Part shown: one piece after another, positions 11,697 through 22,922 of the stretch
Layout of the letters: each line of letters opens with the position of its first letter
How positions within the stretch are numbered: position 1 is the stretch's first letter
Source of the DNA: Eutypa lata
Taxonomy: Eukaryota; Ascomycota; Sordariomycetes; Xylariales; Diatrypaceae
Length of the DNA: 64,000 nucleotides
Direction: 5' to 3'
Assembly (NCBI GenBank): GCA_022661535.1
Contig: JAKULF010000007.1
Coordinates: 3,162,001 to 3,226,000, forward strand
Notes under the pieces: model-generated
The model's database searches: none
What the model was told of the DNA's origin: nothing
Seen by the model: the letters and a program-made list of their open reading frames with translations, nothing else
Position numbers and translations under genes: made by a program

Positions 11697-12438
11697 TTAA
11701 AAGAGTACTGTGGCGAAGAAATTGGGATACAGCGTTTCTGAAAATTTACGCCGTTCTGTAAGGAAACCCGGTCGATCCGTTAAGGTGTACCTACTATGTA
11801 GAAATCTTTTTATGGGATCCCCGGTAGCCGGTTTAAGCTCACGGTATAGCATTTGCAAAGATTTTAACCAACCCATCTTCTCCCCCCCAGATTGTATTTC
11901 TGCGCTGGAGGTATTCAATGACTTCGATGTTAATAGCTGCATTTGATAGGCGGTTATCAAGAGCCGAGTTGAGGCTTTTCCATGGGTAAGGAATTGAGTA
12001 GACAAAAGAGCGATTTTGAAAAAGCCGCATGCTATATTTGACGCCCGTGATAGGATAACGGAGATATTTCATAGCGTACAGCTGCTGACGCTTAAGCGGG
12101 AAAGGGCTATACAACAAGTCCAAATGCCCATTGAGTACATTTCCCGTATCGGTACTAACTAAGCCGAAGCTATTGATAGGCTCCAATTCCAAATATCAAC
12201 TGCAGTCATTATTTAATTCCGAAAAGGTGTAGTTAGAGAGCGGGAGGGTTGGATTTAACACGAAGATACCTACAAGGTATGTAGAGAAGAACATGACATA
12301 TTTGCCTACCAAACCTATTATGTACATACGTAAATTGGCATCTAAAACGGACACTTGCTTATGCATCATGTGTATAATACCCGGGGAATGATCCGAACAG
12401 AGAGACAGATATAGGACGAGAATCTCCAAGAAATTCAT
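11697..12438 (-). pseudogene. Probable broken protein-coding gene, family not recognised
   Basis: Three overlapping or abutting minus-strand frames look like pieces of one protein: 12438-12196 (80 codons), 12192-11839 (117 codons) and a third frame running through to 11697. The second frame ends just after KIFANAIP. At the same place the third frame continues with YRELKPATGDPIKRF, so the join looks like a frameshift, not an intron; no good donor/acceptor pair sits there. Composition is AT-rich. I do not recognise the family. It could instead be a real gene with unusual splicing or a chance pattern. Confidence 0.33.
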
Positions 12439-12946
12439 GCTGTCAAAAGACAGGTGAGAGACCAGTAAATGACGATGTTTGACGGGTACTTGTAGGCGAG
12501 TAAGTGGGTAGGTGGGGGGATATGGGAGCTTGGACCTCTGACCTCAAATGAAGTTTGAGAAATTGAGGGGCATCCGCACTTCACTGACGAAACAGCCAAA
12601 TCCAAACCCCACCTTGATCGTCACTTATTGCATGCCGGTACTACAGCACTCAGGTAGATAGGATATGTACATACTTTCGTAATAATTACTGCTGAGCAAG
12701 CAGACCAAATTTCTCAGGCTAGAAGAAACTTGGGCAACCCGAGACAAGCTTGGGGTGGAATTTCCAATCAGTTCCTTGTACCGGTGCCGGTTCCAGATCC
12801 AGATCCAGTTCCAGCTTTTGATTTTATCCATTGCAATTCACTCATCAATTTCTTTTCCTCCTTCCTCAACAACAAATTCTCTTTTCTTCTCTAACCTCAT
12901 TCTAAAATCAACTTTCCCAGATATACGCATTTAATAAGTCGCAATC
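12439..12946. promoter_or_regulatory. Upstream region and leader of transketolase
   Basis: No gene is visible. A short (GATCCA)-type repeat lies at about 12788-12812. A CT-rich block follows (about 12846-12895), as is common before transcription starts of well-expressed fungal genes. The ATG context at 12947 (AATCATGG) is favourable. Confidence 0.45.
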
Positions 12947-15430
12947 ATGGGTTACACTGAGAAGGACTGGCTCGCCATTAACACGATCCGTACTCTTGCG
13001 GTATGTATTTATCTTGATTCTCTTGTTCTAAACTCACTGTCTATGTGACGTCTGCTGAAACGCCACACACCCCGCCCCTCTATACCCCGCCATCGTCAAC
13101 ATCATTGCGAAGCTTTTTCTTGCTCGTCTCAGCGTTCCCCCAACAGAAATCCCATACTGATAATTCTTTATTCTATAGGTCGATGCTACTTTCAATGCTA
13201 ACTCGGGCCACCCGGGTGCGCCCATGTATGTGAAATTCTATAGATTTTGGGAACTAGGATTGTTCGGCTAACATGGAGGTAGGGGTATGGCGCCTGTTGC
13301 CCACGTACTCTTCAACAAGTTCATGAAGTTCAACCCCACGAACCCGAAGTGGCTGAACCGTGACCGATTCGTCCTCTCGTAAGTGATACAATATTTAATT
13401 TGTAAAATTCAGCACCAGACTTACAATAATATCTACAGGAACGGTCATGGATGCATGCTCCAGTATGCTCTCCTCCACCTGTTCGGATATGGCGTCTCTA
13501 TCGATGACCTCAAGAAGTTCCGGGTAAGTCTCGATTGCTATACCCTGAAAATACCAACTCTAGGATCATCATGAGCTGATAAAGAGGGAATGTAGAAAGT
13601 TGACAGCATCACTCCCGGTCACCCCGAGTCCCACGACACCCCTGGTATTGAGGTCACTACTGGCCCTCTGGGACAGGGTATCTCTAATGCCGTTGGTATT
13701 GCCATAGCCCAGGCTCACACTGCTGCCGTCTTCAACAAGGATGGCTTCCCCCTTATCAACCACCACACATACGCCTTTTTGGGCGACGGTTGCTTGATGG
13801 AGGGCATTTCTGGCGAGGCCTGCTCTTTGGCTGGTCATTTACAGCTCGGCAACCTAATTGCCGTTTGGGATGACAACCATATCACCATTGATGGAGACAC
13901 CAACTGCGCCTTTACCGAAGATGTTGCTAAGCGGTATGAGGCCTACGGCTGGCATGTCCTGAAGGTCGAGCGTGGAGATGATGACTTGGACGCCATTGAG
14001 GCTGCTCTCAAGGCCGCCCAGGAGGTCACGGACAAGCCCACGTTGATTTGCCTCAAGACAACTATTGGCTTTGGTTCTCTGCAACAAGGCACCCACGGTG
14101 TGCACGGCTCGCCCTTGAAGGCTGACGATATCAAGCAGCTCAAGAAGAAGTTTGGCTTCAACCCTGAGCAGAGCTTCGTTGTGCCCCAGGAAGTGTACGA
14201 GGCTTACCACTTGCATGCAGCTGACGGTGTTGCCGCTGAGGAAGAGTGGAACGAACTGTTTGCTAAGTACGCTAAGACATACAAGGCTGAGCACGCTGAT
14301 CTTGTTCGCCGTTTGAAGGGAGAGCTTCCTGAGGGTTGGGAGAAGTCACTTCCCACCTACACTCCAGCGGACTCGGCCGTTGCCTCGCGAAAATTGTCCG
14401 AGACGGTCCTTACCAAGATTGTGGATGTCCTCCCTGAACTGATTGGTGGATCCGCCGATCTGACTGGCTCAAACCTGACCAAGTGGAAGAGTTCCGTCGA
14501 CTTCCAGCCTAAGGCGAATGGCCTTGGTGACTACTCTGGCCGATACATCCGGTATGGTGTCCGTGAGCACGGTATGGGCGCCATCATGAACGGCATTGCC
14601 GCCTACGGTACTCTCATCCCCTTCGGTGGTACATTCTTGAACTTCGTCTCGTACGCTGCCGGTGCTGTTCGTCTGTCAGCGTTGTCTCAGCAGCGATTGA
14701 TCTGGGTGGCCACTCACGACTCTATTGGTCTTGGTGAGGATGGTCCTACTCACCAGCCCATCGAGACGCTGACTCACTTCCGCGCCTTGCCCAACTGCAT
14801 GGTCTGGCGCCCCGCTGATGGCAACGAGACTAGCGCCGCCTACTATATTGCCATAACCTCTAAGCACACTCCCAGCATCATTGCGCTCTCGCGTCAAAAC
14901 CTTCCCCAGTTGGAAGGCTCCCAGATTGATAAGTCGATTAAGGGTGGCTACGTGCTACATGAGGTTGAGAAGGCCGATATTACTCTTGTCTCTACCGGTT
15001 CCGAAGTGTGCATCTGTGTTGATGCTGCCAAGGAACTGAACGAGAAGCACAACATCAAGGCTCGCATTGTCTCGATTCCCTGCTTCGAAGTTTTCGACGC
15101 GCAGACTAAGGAATACCGCCTCAGCGTTCTTCCCGACGGCATCCCATCTCTGTCGGTCGAGGTCATGAGCACCATGGGTTGGGAGAGATATACCCATGAG
15201 CAATTCGGTCTTAACCGGTTCGGTGCCTCGGGCGCCTACAAGGATGTCTACAACGTAAGTTTCCCATTCTCAACAATATCTCCCATAATCGAAAATGCTA
15301 ACACACCCAACAGAAATTCGAATTCACCCCCGCGGGTATCTCGAAGAGGGCTCTCGCCACCATCGACTTCTGGAAGGATGTCCCTAACATCCGCTCGCCT
15401 CTCAACCGCGCATTCCAGCAGCTCATCTAA
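12947..15430 (+). CDS. Transketolase
   Basis: Six exons: 12947-13000, 13179-13225, 13283-13378, 13439-13523, 13596-15254 and 15314-15430. All junctions keep frame and give 685 aa, the usual length. Introns crowd into the first 100 codons, with one more near the 3' end. The protein begins [17 protein letters not shown] and continues [23 protein letters not shown]. It then shows [13 protein letters not shown] and the thiamine diphosphate motif [13 protein letters not shown]...DDNHITIDG, followed by the pyrimidine-binding domain with [15 protein letters not shown], and ends [13 protein letters not shown]. Function from family knowledge: cytosolic ThDP- and divalent-metal-dependent transfer of two-carbon ketol units in the non-oxidative pentose phosphate pathway. 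The long frame read on to 15503 is intron read-through at the last junction. Which paralogue of the species this is cannot be told from the sequence. Confidence 0.96.
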
Positions 15431-16495
15431 GGATAGGAGAGCACGATGGAATGGATACCCGGAATTGATTCCCAGGAAATGGATGGGCGCGATGGTGCGA
15501 TGATTAATGGGTATATAGAGTCTAGCCACAAAATGATATGATTAGAGAACTAGATCACAACTGGGTTTTGATCAATATGGCGTGCTTTTTGATATTCATG
15601 TGATTTTGAAATGTCTTGACTACATTTGAGTAGTTGATCATATGTGATAGATAAACCGGTCCGCAAACTGTCAATATAATTTCTTACGTCGCCTCTTGTA
15701 TAAGATCTTGTATTATATATTGCTTCTAATTCCGATCTTCTAGTTCTGGCATTGAAGGCTTTTCTTAAATTTTATACCATTGTTTATGAGCTCCTGAGCA
15801 AAAAAAAAAATTTTTTGCCCTACCTCCCTCCCGCCTCTCTAGTAAAGTGCTCTCAAGAACCATACCAAGCTAAGTGGAAGCAATGATGTATAAGGGCTTC
15901 ATGACCGCGTGGCTTCTGAAATATTCACCAGGAATCTCCTGGGCTTCATATTTCAGATGTCAAGAGGGCGCGGGCATTTGCCGCCTCTCCCTCTCCCTGT
16001 CTCTCTTAACATATTGCTCAGCAAGCCAATCGTGTTGGACGGAGGAGAAGAGAAGTATGTAAGCCTCTGTCTCTCTCCTTTGAGATAGGTAGGTGGTTAC
16101 GTGGATCAGCCGCCAGCTCTTGGAGACCATCCATCCATCCCAGTACGTCGATCCATGTTGCGCGTATCCTAGAGTGAACAGCACGACACCCCCCTTCTCT
16201 CACAGCGGCTAGCTGAGCTCCCTCACCCACCCACCCAAGCCAGACCGATCTGTTGCGGAGTCGGTTCTTAGCCGGGAGCGTGGAGCTCCCTTCTGGCAGT
16301 AGTAGCCCAAGTGACTCCCTCTCCGTCTCTTTCCTTAGAAGCCGACAAACCTACTGCCATGTTCTCTACCCCCCCTCCCCCTCTCTCCTTCATATACGCA
16401 AAGATCTAGAATTCGTTCCTTTTGATCCTTCGTCCGTATCCCTGCCCGCCTGCCCGCCTGCCCGCCTGCCTGCTCTGTTTATCCATCCATCCCTC
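15431..16495. other. Intergenic region between convergent genes
   Basis: No gene is supported. An A-run followed by a T-run forms a palindrome at 15798-15818, flanked by GC. (CCAT)n lies at about 16126-16139 and an 8-bp CCTGCCCG-type minisatellite at about 16441-16472. The C+T-rich stretch just before 16495 belongs to the 3' side of the minus-strand gene. Confidence 0.5.
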
Positions 16496-17419
16496 TCAGC
16501 CACCCCGCGTAGCAGTACTACCGCCATCTTCTCGTCTCCGCCTCTCCCCACGTCCCCTTCCCCCTCCTCCGCTCTCCTGTTGCTGCCGTCGCCGATCCGC
16601 ACCACCACCGCCGCCAGGAGTTTCCACCTCAGCCCACCGCGCCTGCACCTCCCTCCCAACGCGCTCGAGTCTCGCCGCCGCGCGCCGCGCATCTACTAGC
16701 AGCGGTGCTCCTGTTTCGTCCGTGCCCGGCGCTACCACGAGGGCCACGAGCATCGGTGGTGTATTGGACCCACTCACTCCTCCTTCATCCTCATCGCCAT
16801 CTTCATCTTCGTTCTCGTCCTGATCCTCTCCTAGCTGAACGCCACGGGGCGTGATGGTGGTAGGGCTCACTGATAGCTGTTGTAGCCGGGCCGTCGTGTT
16901 CCTCAGTGCGTCGCGGGTCCGGCGGCGTTCTTCTTCTTCCGCATAGTTGTCGTGATCATCGTTGTTACTGTGGATATGTTGTGGGGTATCTTGTTGCTCT
17001 TCTCCTTCCTCTTCCCCTCCTTCTTCTCCCTCTCCTTCTTCCGCCGTAGCTTGGACGGTGGTGGTGGTGTGTTCTCCGTCTTGCTGCTGTTGCCGTCCTG
17101 CCCCGTTAGTCTGCGTCTTCTTCTCGCGGTCGTCGTCGTCGACGCTACTGCCGGAAGTCGTAGGACGCGGCAGCAGCGGAAAGGCGCTCAAGAACGATTG
17201 GAGCAGGACGGGGCCCCCGACCTCGTGCTCGACCATGATGCGCTGCGGGGCGCCGAGGCCCAGGCGCAGCGCCGCCTCGCGCCCCGACAGCGCCGCGTGC
17301 GTCAGCGAGGTCAGCGCGTCGAGCTGCGCGGGCGTGCGCGCCGAGGTGATGAGGGGCGTGAGGGCGCGGTCGGTTAGGTGGAGGGAGAGGTGCGGGTGTT
17401 TGGAGGGGAGGTTGGCCAT
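16496..17419 (-). CDS. Hypothetical fungal protein, two conserved-looking segments split by an acidic low-complexity insert
   Basis: Single-exon 307-aa frame. The N-terminal 80 residues (HLSLHLTDRALTPLITSA, then QRIMVEHEVGGPVLLQSFL) and a later segment at about 222-268 (PPMLVALVVAP, then ARRAAARLERVGREVQARW) look structured. Between them (about 85-215) is a Glu/Asp/Gln/Thr-rich disordered stretch, and the tail (270-307) is Gly/Arg-rich. I do not recognise the protein firmly. The pattern of a short beta segment, then PMLVALVV and a C-terminal helix could be a small roadblock/LAMTOR-like (EGO complex) domain, but that is a guess. No signal peptide or membrane segment. The frame is long and uninterrupted and has the GC-rich third positions seen in other genes here. 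Confidence 0.6.
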   Translation of the reverse strand: MANLPSKHPHLSLHLTDRALTPLITSARTPAQLDALTSLTHAALSGREAALRLGLGAPQRIMVEHEVGGPVLLQSFLSAFPLLPRPTTSGSSVDDDDREKKTQTNGAGRQQQQDGEHTTTTVQATAEEGEGEEGGEEEGEEQQDTPQHIHSNNDDHDNYAEEEERRRTRDALRNTTARLQQLSVSPTTITPRGVQLGEDQDENEDEDGDEDEGGVSGSNTPPMLVALVVAPGTDETGAPLLVDARRAAARLERVGREVQARWAEVETPGGGGGADRRRQQQESGGGGRGRGERRRREDGGSTATRGG

Positions 17420-18286
17420 TTCGGTTTTCTTTTTTCGTTTGCTTTCTTCTTCCTGGTTCTTTGGTTTGTAGTCAAGGTGGTCGTTGGCGATTAAGGGACT
17501 TGCTTGCTTTTCTAGTATTAGGGGTCTCTAAAGATTGTATTGGCGAATTGGAGCGAGGGAATAGGGAGTGTTGTTGTTGTTGTTGTTGTTGCATTAAAAA
17601 GGAGGTAAAAGGAGGTAGAAGAGAAAGTCGTTATCATGGAATACAATGTAAGCTTAACTTAAGAGAGCGATTGTTGTTGTAACTGGAAGAGGTAGGTAAG
17701 TATGTATATGTAAGGTATGTAGGTAACTTGTAACAATGCGACGTTTGATAAGTAGGTAGCAATCGCGCGATAATCAGCTACTAACGTTAGTTAAGTCAAC
17801 AGCCGAAACGGGTCACGAACTTGATCTTCGTGATATGGAGTAGTTATGGTTGCATTGTGCATGGCTGGGGAGCTTTTGCACTAGACATGCGGGATGACGA
17901 ACTTTACAATGATCGGCTCATCCCCTAAAAGTCCTAGTAGCGGTTGGTATATTCCCCAGCGATCCCTGTAAATATAGCAGCCTGGTACCTTTTACAGTGC
18001 CATTTAACCCTCCTATCAGCTTGTTCAATACAAACATGTAACGGTCATCGAAGGTGTGAATCCCAATCGTGACCGCCATTCTTTTTGGGACAAACAGCGA
18101 ACTCACATTCCTCTCATTTATGCTCTTTTTATTTATTTAATTTAAACAACCGAATTGATCCCGTCAAGAATTCTGTTCAAATTCCCGAGTAATACCCAGA
18201 CCATGCTGCAACCTTACGCTAGATAGTACCGGCGAAGGGATCAGCAGAACAGGAGCGCGAGTAGGAAAACGAGTCGCCAAGACACC
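17420..18286. promoter_or_regulatory. Divergent intergenic region (possible shared promoter)
   Basis: Separates the minus-strand hypothetical gene from the plus-strand BRE4-like gene. It contains a (TTG)n run at about 17571-17592 and GTA/GGTA short repeats at about 17694-17735. The only frames are about 60 codons and unrecognised. Confidence 0.45.
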
Positions 18287-21200
18287 ATGAACGACGCCAA
18301 TGTCACCAATGATGGCGCCGTCGCCAGCGCCGGTAGTGCCGCCAACACTAGTTCTGCCCCTAAGTCTCCGCGCCGCGTAAATCCGCCTTTGCGAAGCGTA
18401 AGTCTCACATTTCTACCTATTGCCTACTACTACGTAGTACTTCTACTGTTCTCGTCTCACGCCTTCTCTCTCATCTGAACCCCGTCGACGACCACTAATG
18501 AGATGGTTCAGAACCGACAGAAGCTGCGAAATGGCACCTGGATCATCCCCCGCACCGGGGAGCGAACAAGGCGACAGTTCACCTGGCGTCGGCCTAGCCT
18601 CGAGAATTCCGGCGACGAGAACGATTTGCACCACCTAGCCGAAGGCGAAACGATCAAAGAGAAGCTTCTCAATTTGTGGTGCAATGTCAAAATAATATTC
18701 ACCTCGATATGGGCTTGGTTGAAGTCGCCGAAAGGGCAGGGTACGGTGAAGTGTTCGATCGCCTACTTGATCGCAAGTATGGGTACTTTCTACAAACCTG
18801 CCGCGCAGTTCCTAGGAGACATGGACGGAAAACATATCGTCGCAACTATCACGGTATACTTTCATCCGGCGAGATCCCTAGGCTCACAAGTGGAAGCTGT
18901 AGCTATCGCCGTTTTTGCGGTATGCTACGCCATGCTTATTGGGACGTTATCCATGGGTACTTCTGTCCTGATTGGATCTAAATGGGATCAGGTTGAGCTC
19001 TCATATGCTGTAATCCTGATCGTCTTTGTCGGCGGCGGTCTCGGCTTCTTAGGGTGGGTGAAGCAAAAGCTCAATAATCCCTTGGTGAGCGTTGGCGTTA
19101 GTATCGCTTCTATTGGAATCATCACCATCTTGACCAAGGAGAATTCTGTCCACACCGGCGTCTTTAGTAACCATAAGATCATTCAATCCCTGAAGATGCT
19201 GCTCATGGCCACAACAACATCTACCGTGGTCAACATCGTGTTCTGGCCTGTGTCGGCCAGACACGCATTGCGCAAATCTATGCGGACCGCCTCTACGTCG
19301 CTTGGTGACATGCTCACTATGATTTCTCATGGCTTCTTAAGTGGAAACGAGGAGGAGTTTACGTCCAAATCCTTCACCAAAGCCTCTTCCGGCTATAGTT
19401 CGACTCTGGCCCAGCTAAATAAGAATGCTCGGGAATCCAAGTATGAATATTATCTCCTCGGGAGGGAGCAAATATACAAACACGACAAAGCTGTCGTGAA
19501 GTCAATGGAAAGCCTAGCCCAGTCTCTGGGTGGGCTTAGAAGCGCAGCTAATACCCAGTTCGAGCTGCTCAAAGAGATATCCAATACGGTCGATTGGAAG
19601 TCATCGAGCATCATCACCTTTTCTCCCAAAGCCTCGCCAAGATCCTCGTTTACCTTCCCGTCTTCCCCTAGGTTTTCTGGCAACCGCTTTGGGACCCTGT
19701 CTGCTATAGACGAAGCTCCGGATGAGAGAAGTGATCGGGAAGACCTAGCGACACCTGCTGAAGAAGCACCAGAGTTTATGACTCGGTCAACTTCATCACT
19801 TCGATCACCACCTGATATCTTTGAGTTGTTCATTGCTCGTCTTGGCCCATCGATGAAATCTCTTGTCCAGACTATGGCTGAAATCTTGAAGGAGCCGCCT
19901 TTCAACGCTCCTGGCGCCCCTATCACGATTCCGGAGCAGTTTAAAGAAAGCCTATTTGAGGCCACCAGCCTATACAACCAAGCCAGAGCAACCGCTTTGG
20001 AAGAACTGTACAAGACGATAGAGTTTGGTAGAACCAGGCCCGAGACGGTGCAGGCCGATTTTGAAGAAGTGGCTGCAGCGTGCGGGCACTTTTCTTTCAG
20101 TCTGCTCAGCTTTGCCGACGAGATGCAGAAATACCTTGACGCGCTGGATAACCTTAAATACATGACGGAACAAAATAAACGAACCTGGAGTTGGTTGAAG
20201 CTCTGGAAGCAGATCAAGCTGAGGTCGAATAAGCCCAAAGTGGAAGATCCCGAACAGCACTCGCTACTACAGCCGGTTCGGCGCATGAGACAGTCGAAGC
20301 TCCCGCGCGGCATCCCGGATACTATGCGGAAGCAGCGGGACAGCTACGCTTGGGAAATCGCGCGCTCAGACGAAAGTTGGAAGAATAAAGCGGTCCGAGT
20401 TCTGTCACAGGACCTCTTGGGATTTTTCCGATTTCTTACGAGAGACGACAGTACGTATCTTTCTCTACGTTTCGATATAATGTGATAACCAGAACACTAA
20501 TCCACAATTTTTGTAGTTCGCTTTGGTCTCAAAGTGGGAATAGGGGCAGCACTCTACGCCATGTTTGCGTTTATTCCGCAGACGCGGCCGACCTACACGC
20601 ACTGGCGAGGGGAATGGGGTCTCCTGTCCTTCATGATCGTCTGCTCCATCACGGTAGGTGCGTCGAACGCCACCGGGTTGTCTCGGTTCCTAGGCACCAT
20701 AGTGGGAGCGGCCTTCGTCCTGATCAACTGGTACATCACGGACGGCGAGGTCTACGGCCTCGCCTTCCTCGGCTGGCTCGTCTCGTTCCTGGCCTTCTAC
20801 ATCATGATCGAGCGCGGCAACGCGCCCTTCTCGCGCTTCATCCTCCTCAGCTACAACGTCTCCTCGCTGTACGCGTACTCGCTCACGCAGAAGGTCGACG
20901 ACGACGACGACGACGAGGGCGGCGTCCACCCCGTCATCGCCGAGATCGCCTACCACCGCGTCGTCGCCGTCTCCATCGGCGTCGTCTGGGGCCTCGTCAT
21001 CTGCCGCCTGATCTGGCCCATGTCGGCGCGCCGCAAGTTCAAGGAGGGCCTCGCCGTCCTGTACCTGCAGATGGGGCTCGTGTGGAAGCGGGGCCCGCTC
21101 GCCGTCCTCCTGCGCACCACGGACGACTCCGACTCGGCGACCGCCGCCGCCACCACCCGGAGCTACATGAAGATCGGCGAGCAGGCGGCCATGCAGCGCT

Positions 21201-21949
21201 ACGCGACGCAGCTCCAGACGCTCCGCGCGGCCGCGGCCAACGAGTACGAGCTCCGGGGCCCGTTCCCGTCGGAGGCGTACGCGCGCGTCACGGCGTCCAC
21301 GCAGCGCCTCCTCGACGCCTTCCACGCCATGAGCCTCGTGACGCAGAAGCACGACGGCCGCCTGACCCCCGGCGAGCGCGCCCTCCTCCGCCGCACCGCC
21401 GAGGAGCGCGCCCTGCTCTGCGCCCGCATCTGCCACGTCTTCCAGGTCCTCGCCTCCAGCGTCATGCTCGAGTACCCCCTCACCGACGCCATTCCCAGCG
21501 TCATGGCCATACGGGACCGGCTGCTGGGTCAGATCTTCCAGTTCCGCAAGGAGCATACCCATGCTTCTTCTGCTGTGGGTGTTGGCGGCGGCGGTGGTGG
21601 GGGTGGGGGTGTGGAAGGTGTGGAAGGTGAGGTTGGTGATGGTATTCCGGAACCGCAGCAACAACAGCAGCAGGATGCGCGCCCTGTGTCTGGGGTCTCT
21701 TCGCAGGGCGGAGGCGGAGGGGTTACGGATGTGGATGCGGCGGTGGTGTCGCCTACGGCTAAGAGGGCCAACGGGAAAGTCGTGCCTAAATTAGACGGGG
21801 AGGAGATCGCCGTCGAGGAGACGGACTACGCCCTCCTGTATGCGTATGCCCTCGTCACCGGGCAGGTGGCCAAGGAGCTCAAGGTCGTCGAGCAGGAGAT
21901 CGAAGGCTTGTTTGGACGCTTCGATGAAGACGCACTGCTGTTGCAATGA
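18287..21949 (+). CDS. BRE4-like / aromatic acid exporter (ArAE-2) family multi-pass membrane protein
   Basis: Three exons: 18287-18397, 18512-20450 and 20517-21949, giving 1160 aa. The acceptor at 18511 is preferred over the AG at 18502 because of its distance from the CTAAT branch site. Both keep frame, and the second would add three residues. The first membrane block (about residues 114-290) has six hydrophobic spans, ending FWPVSARHALRKSM. A long soluble middle with Ser-rich inserts follows. A second membrane block (about 684-860) begins FGLKVGIGAALYAMFAF and ends LIWPMSARRKFKEGLAVLYLQMG. This duplicated layout matches ArAE_2_N plus FUSC-like plus BRE4 domains. Family knowledge: fungal members are linked to brefeldin A sensitivity and membrane transport; the substrate is unknown. 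An Asp run (about 809-815) and a Gly/Gln-rich insert (about 1040-1090) are low complexity. Exon 3 is far more GC-rich than exon 2. Confidence 0.85.
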
Positions 21950-22922
21950 GAATTTTTTTTTTGTGTGTTTGTGCATGCGAAGCAAACAAGCAAGCGAGAA
22001 ATCAAGCATGCATGCAGGTATTGGATATTATTGTTTATTGGGTATCAGCGACCATTATTAGGCATATCATATCATACATATCGTGGGACTTGGGGTTTCT
22101 GTCCTAACTAACTAGCACTACTACTTATTTATACCCCCTTACTTTACAGTACCGATTGGGGCTTGTTAGATGGACTCTGTTAGAAGAAACGAAAATATTA
22201 TCAGTGTTAAATATACCCACATCACGTAACACTTTCGGAAATGAACAAAAGTATACCTAGGGAAGAGTAGCACACATCAGGCTGTTATTCCTCTATAACT
22301 TGCCTGTCTTACTTCATTCATGTTTACTAGTAGGTCCTACCTAACTTAGGACTCGCGGAAAAATCGTAGTAATATGAGAAAGAGCCTCAAAACACAAGTG
22401 AGGGCAGGGCTTGCCGGTCTTTATCTTAACTGGCGTGATGGATAGATAAAATACGTGCCAATAGGTCGAATACATTCGAATACCCATCCCCCTCCGACAA
22501 AATCCCACGAACGAAGCACAAATGTAGATAAGCACATTAAAATGCTTTTTCACATCAAGACCTGTGTTGTCCAACAACAGTATATAAAAAAATTCATAGT
22601 TTTCTTTCCTCAAGGAGATATGACGTTTATATACATACGTACAGATGACATAGTCAACCCCTTTTACTTAACTTGCCCTAAACGCCAGCCCAGCCATGCA
22701 ATATTTGTTCATCTGCAGGAGAAGGGGGGAAAACGGCGGTGTTAGTTGGCTACACCACCTTTTTTCCTTTCTTCTCGCTCTCCACTATCTATCCCCCTAT
22801 CATCCAAAAATGACTATTCACTCAGCAGTTCCACCCTCCCCAAAAGGGGGAAGGAGAGGAGGAGAAAGGAAAACGGCTCAAGTCTTTTCTTCTTCTTCTT
22901 ATTCTTCATCCTACCTGCCTAC
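21950..22922. other. Intergenic region between convergent genes
   Basis: 3' flanks of the BRE4-like gene (+) and Erv41 (-); the last codons of Erv41 reach 22919. No recognisable coding or RNA gene. A T-run follows the BRE4-like stop (21953-21963). Confidence 0.55.

Noticed and set aside
20690..21664. 324-codon minus-strand frame opposite the BRE4-like gene
   Set aside because: Antisense to a conserved exon. It is open only because the sense codons end in G/C, and its product is low-complexity Ala/Glu/Gly/Asp/Val.
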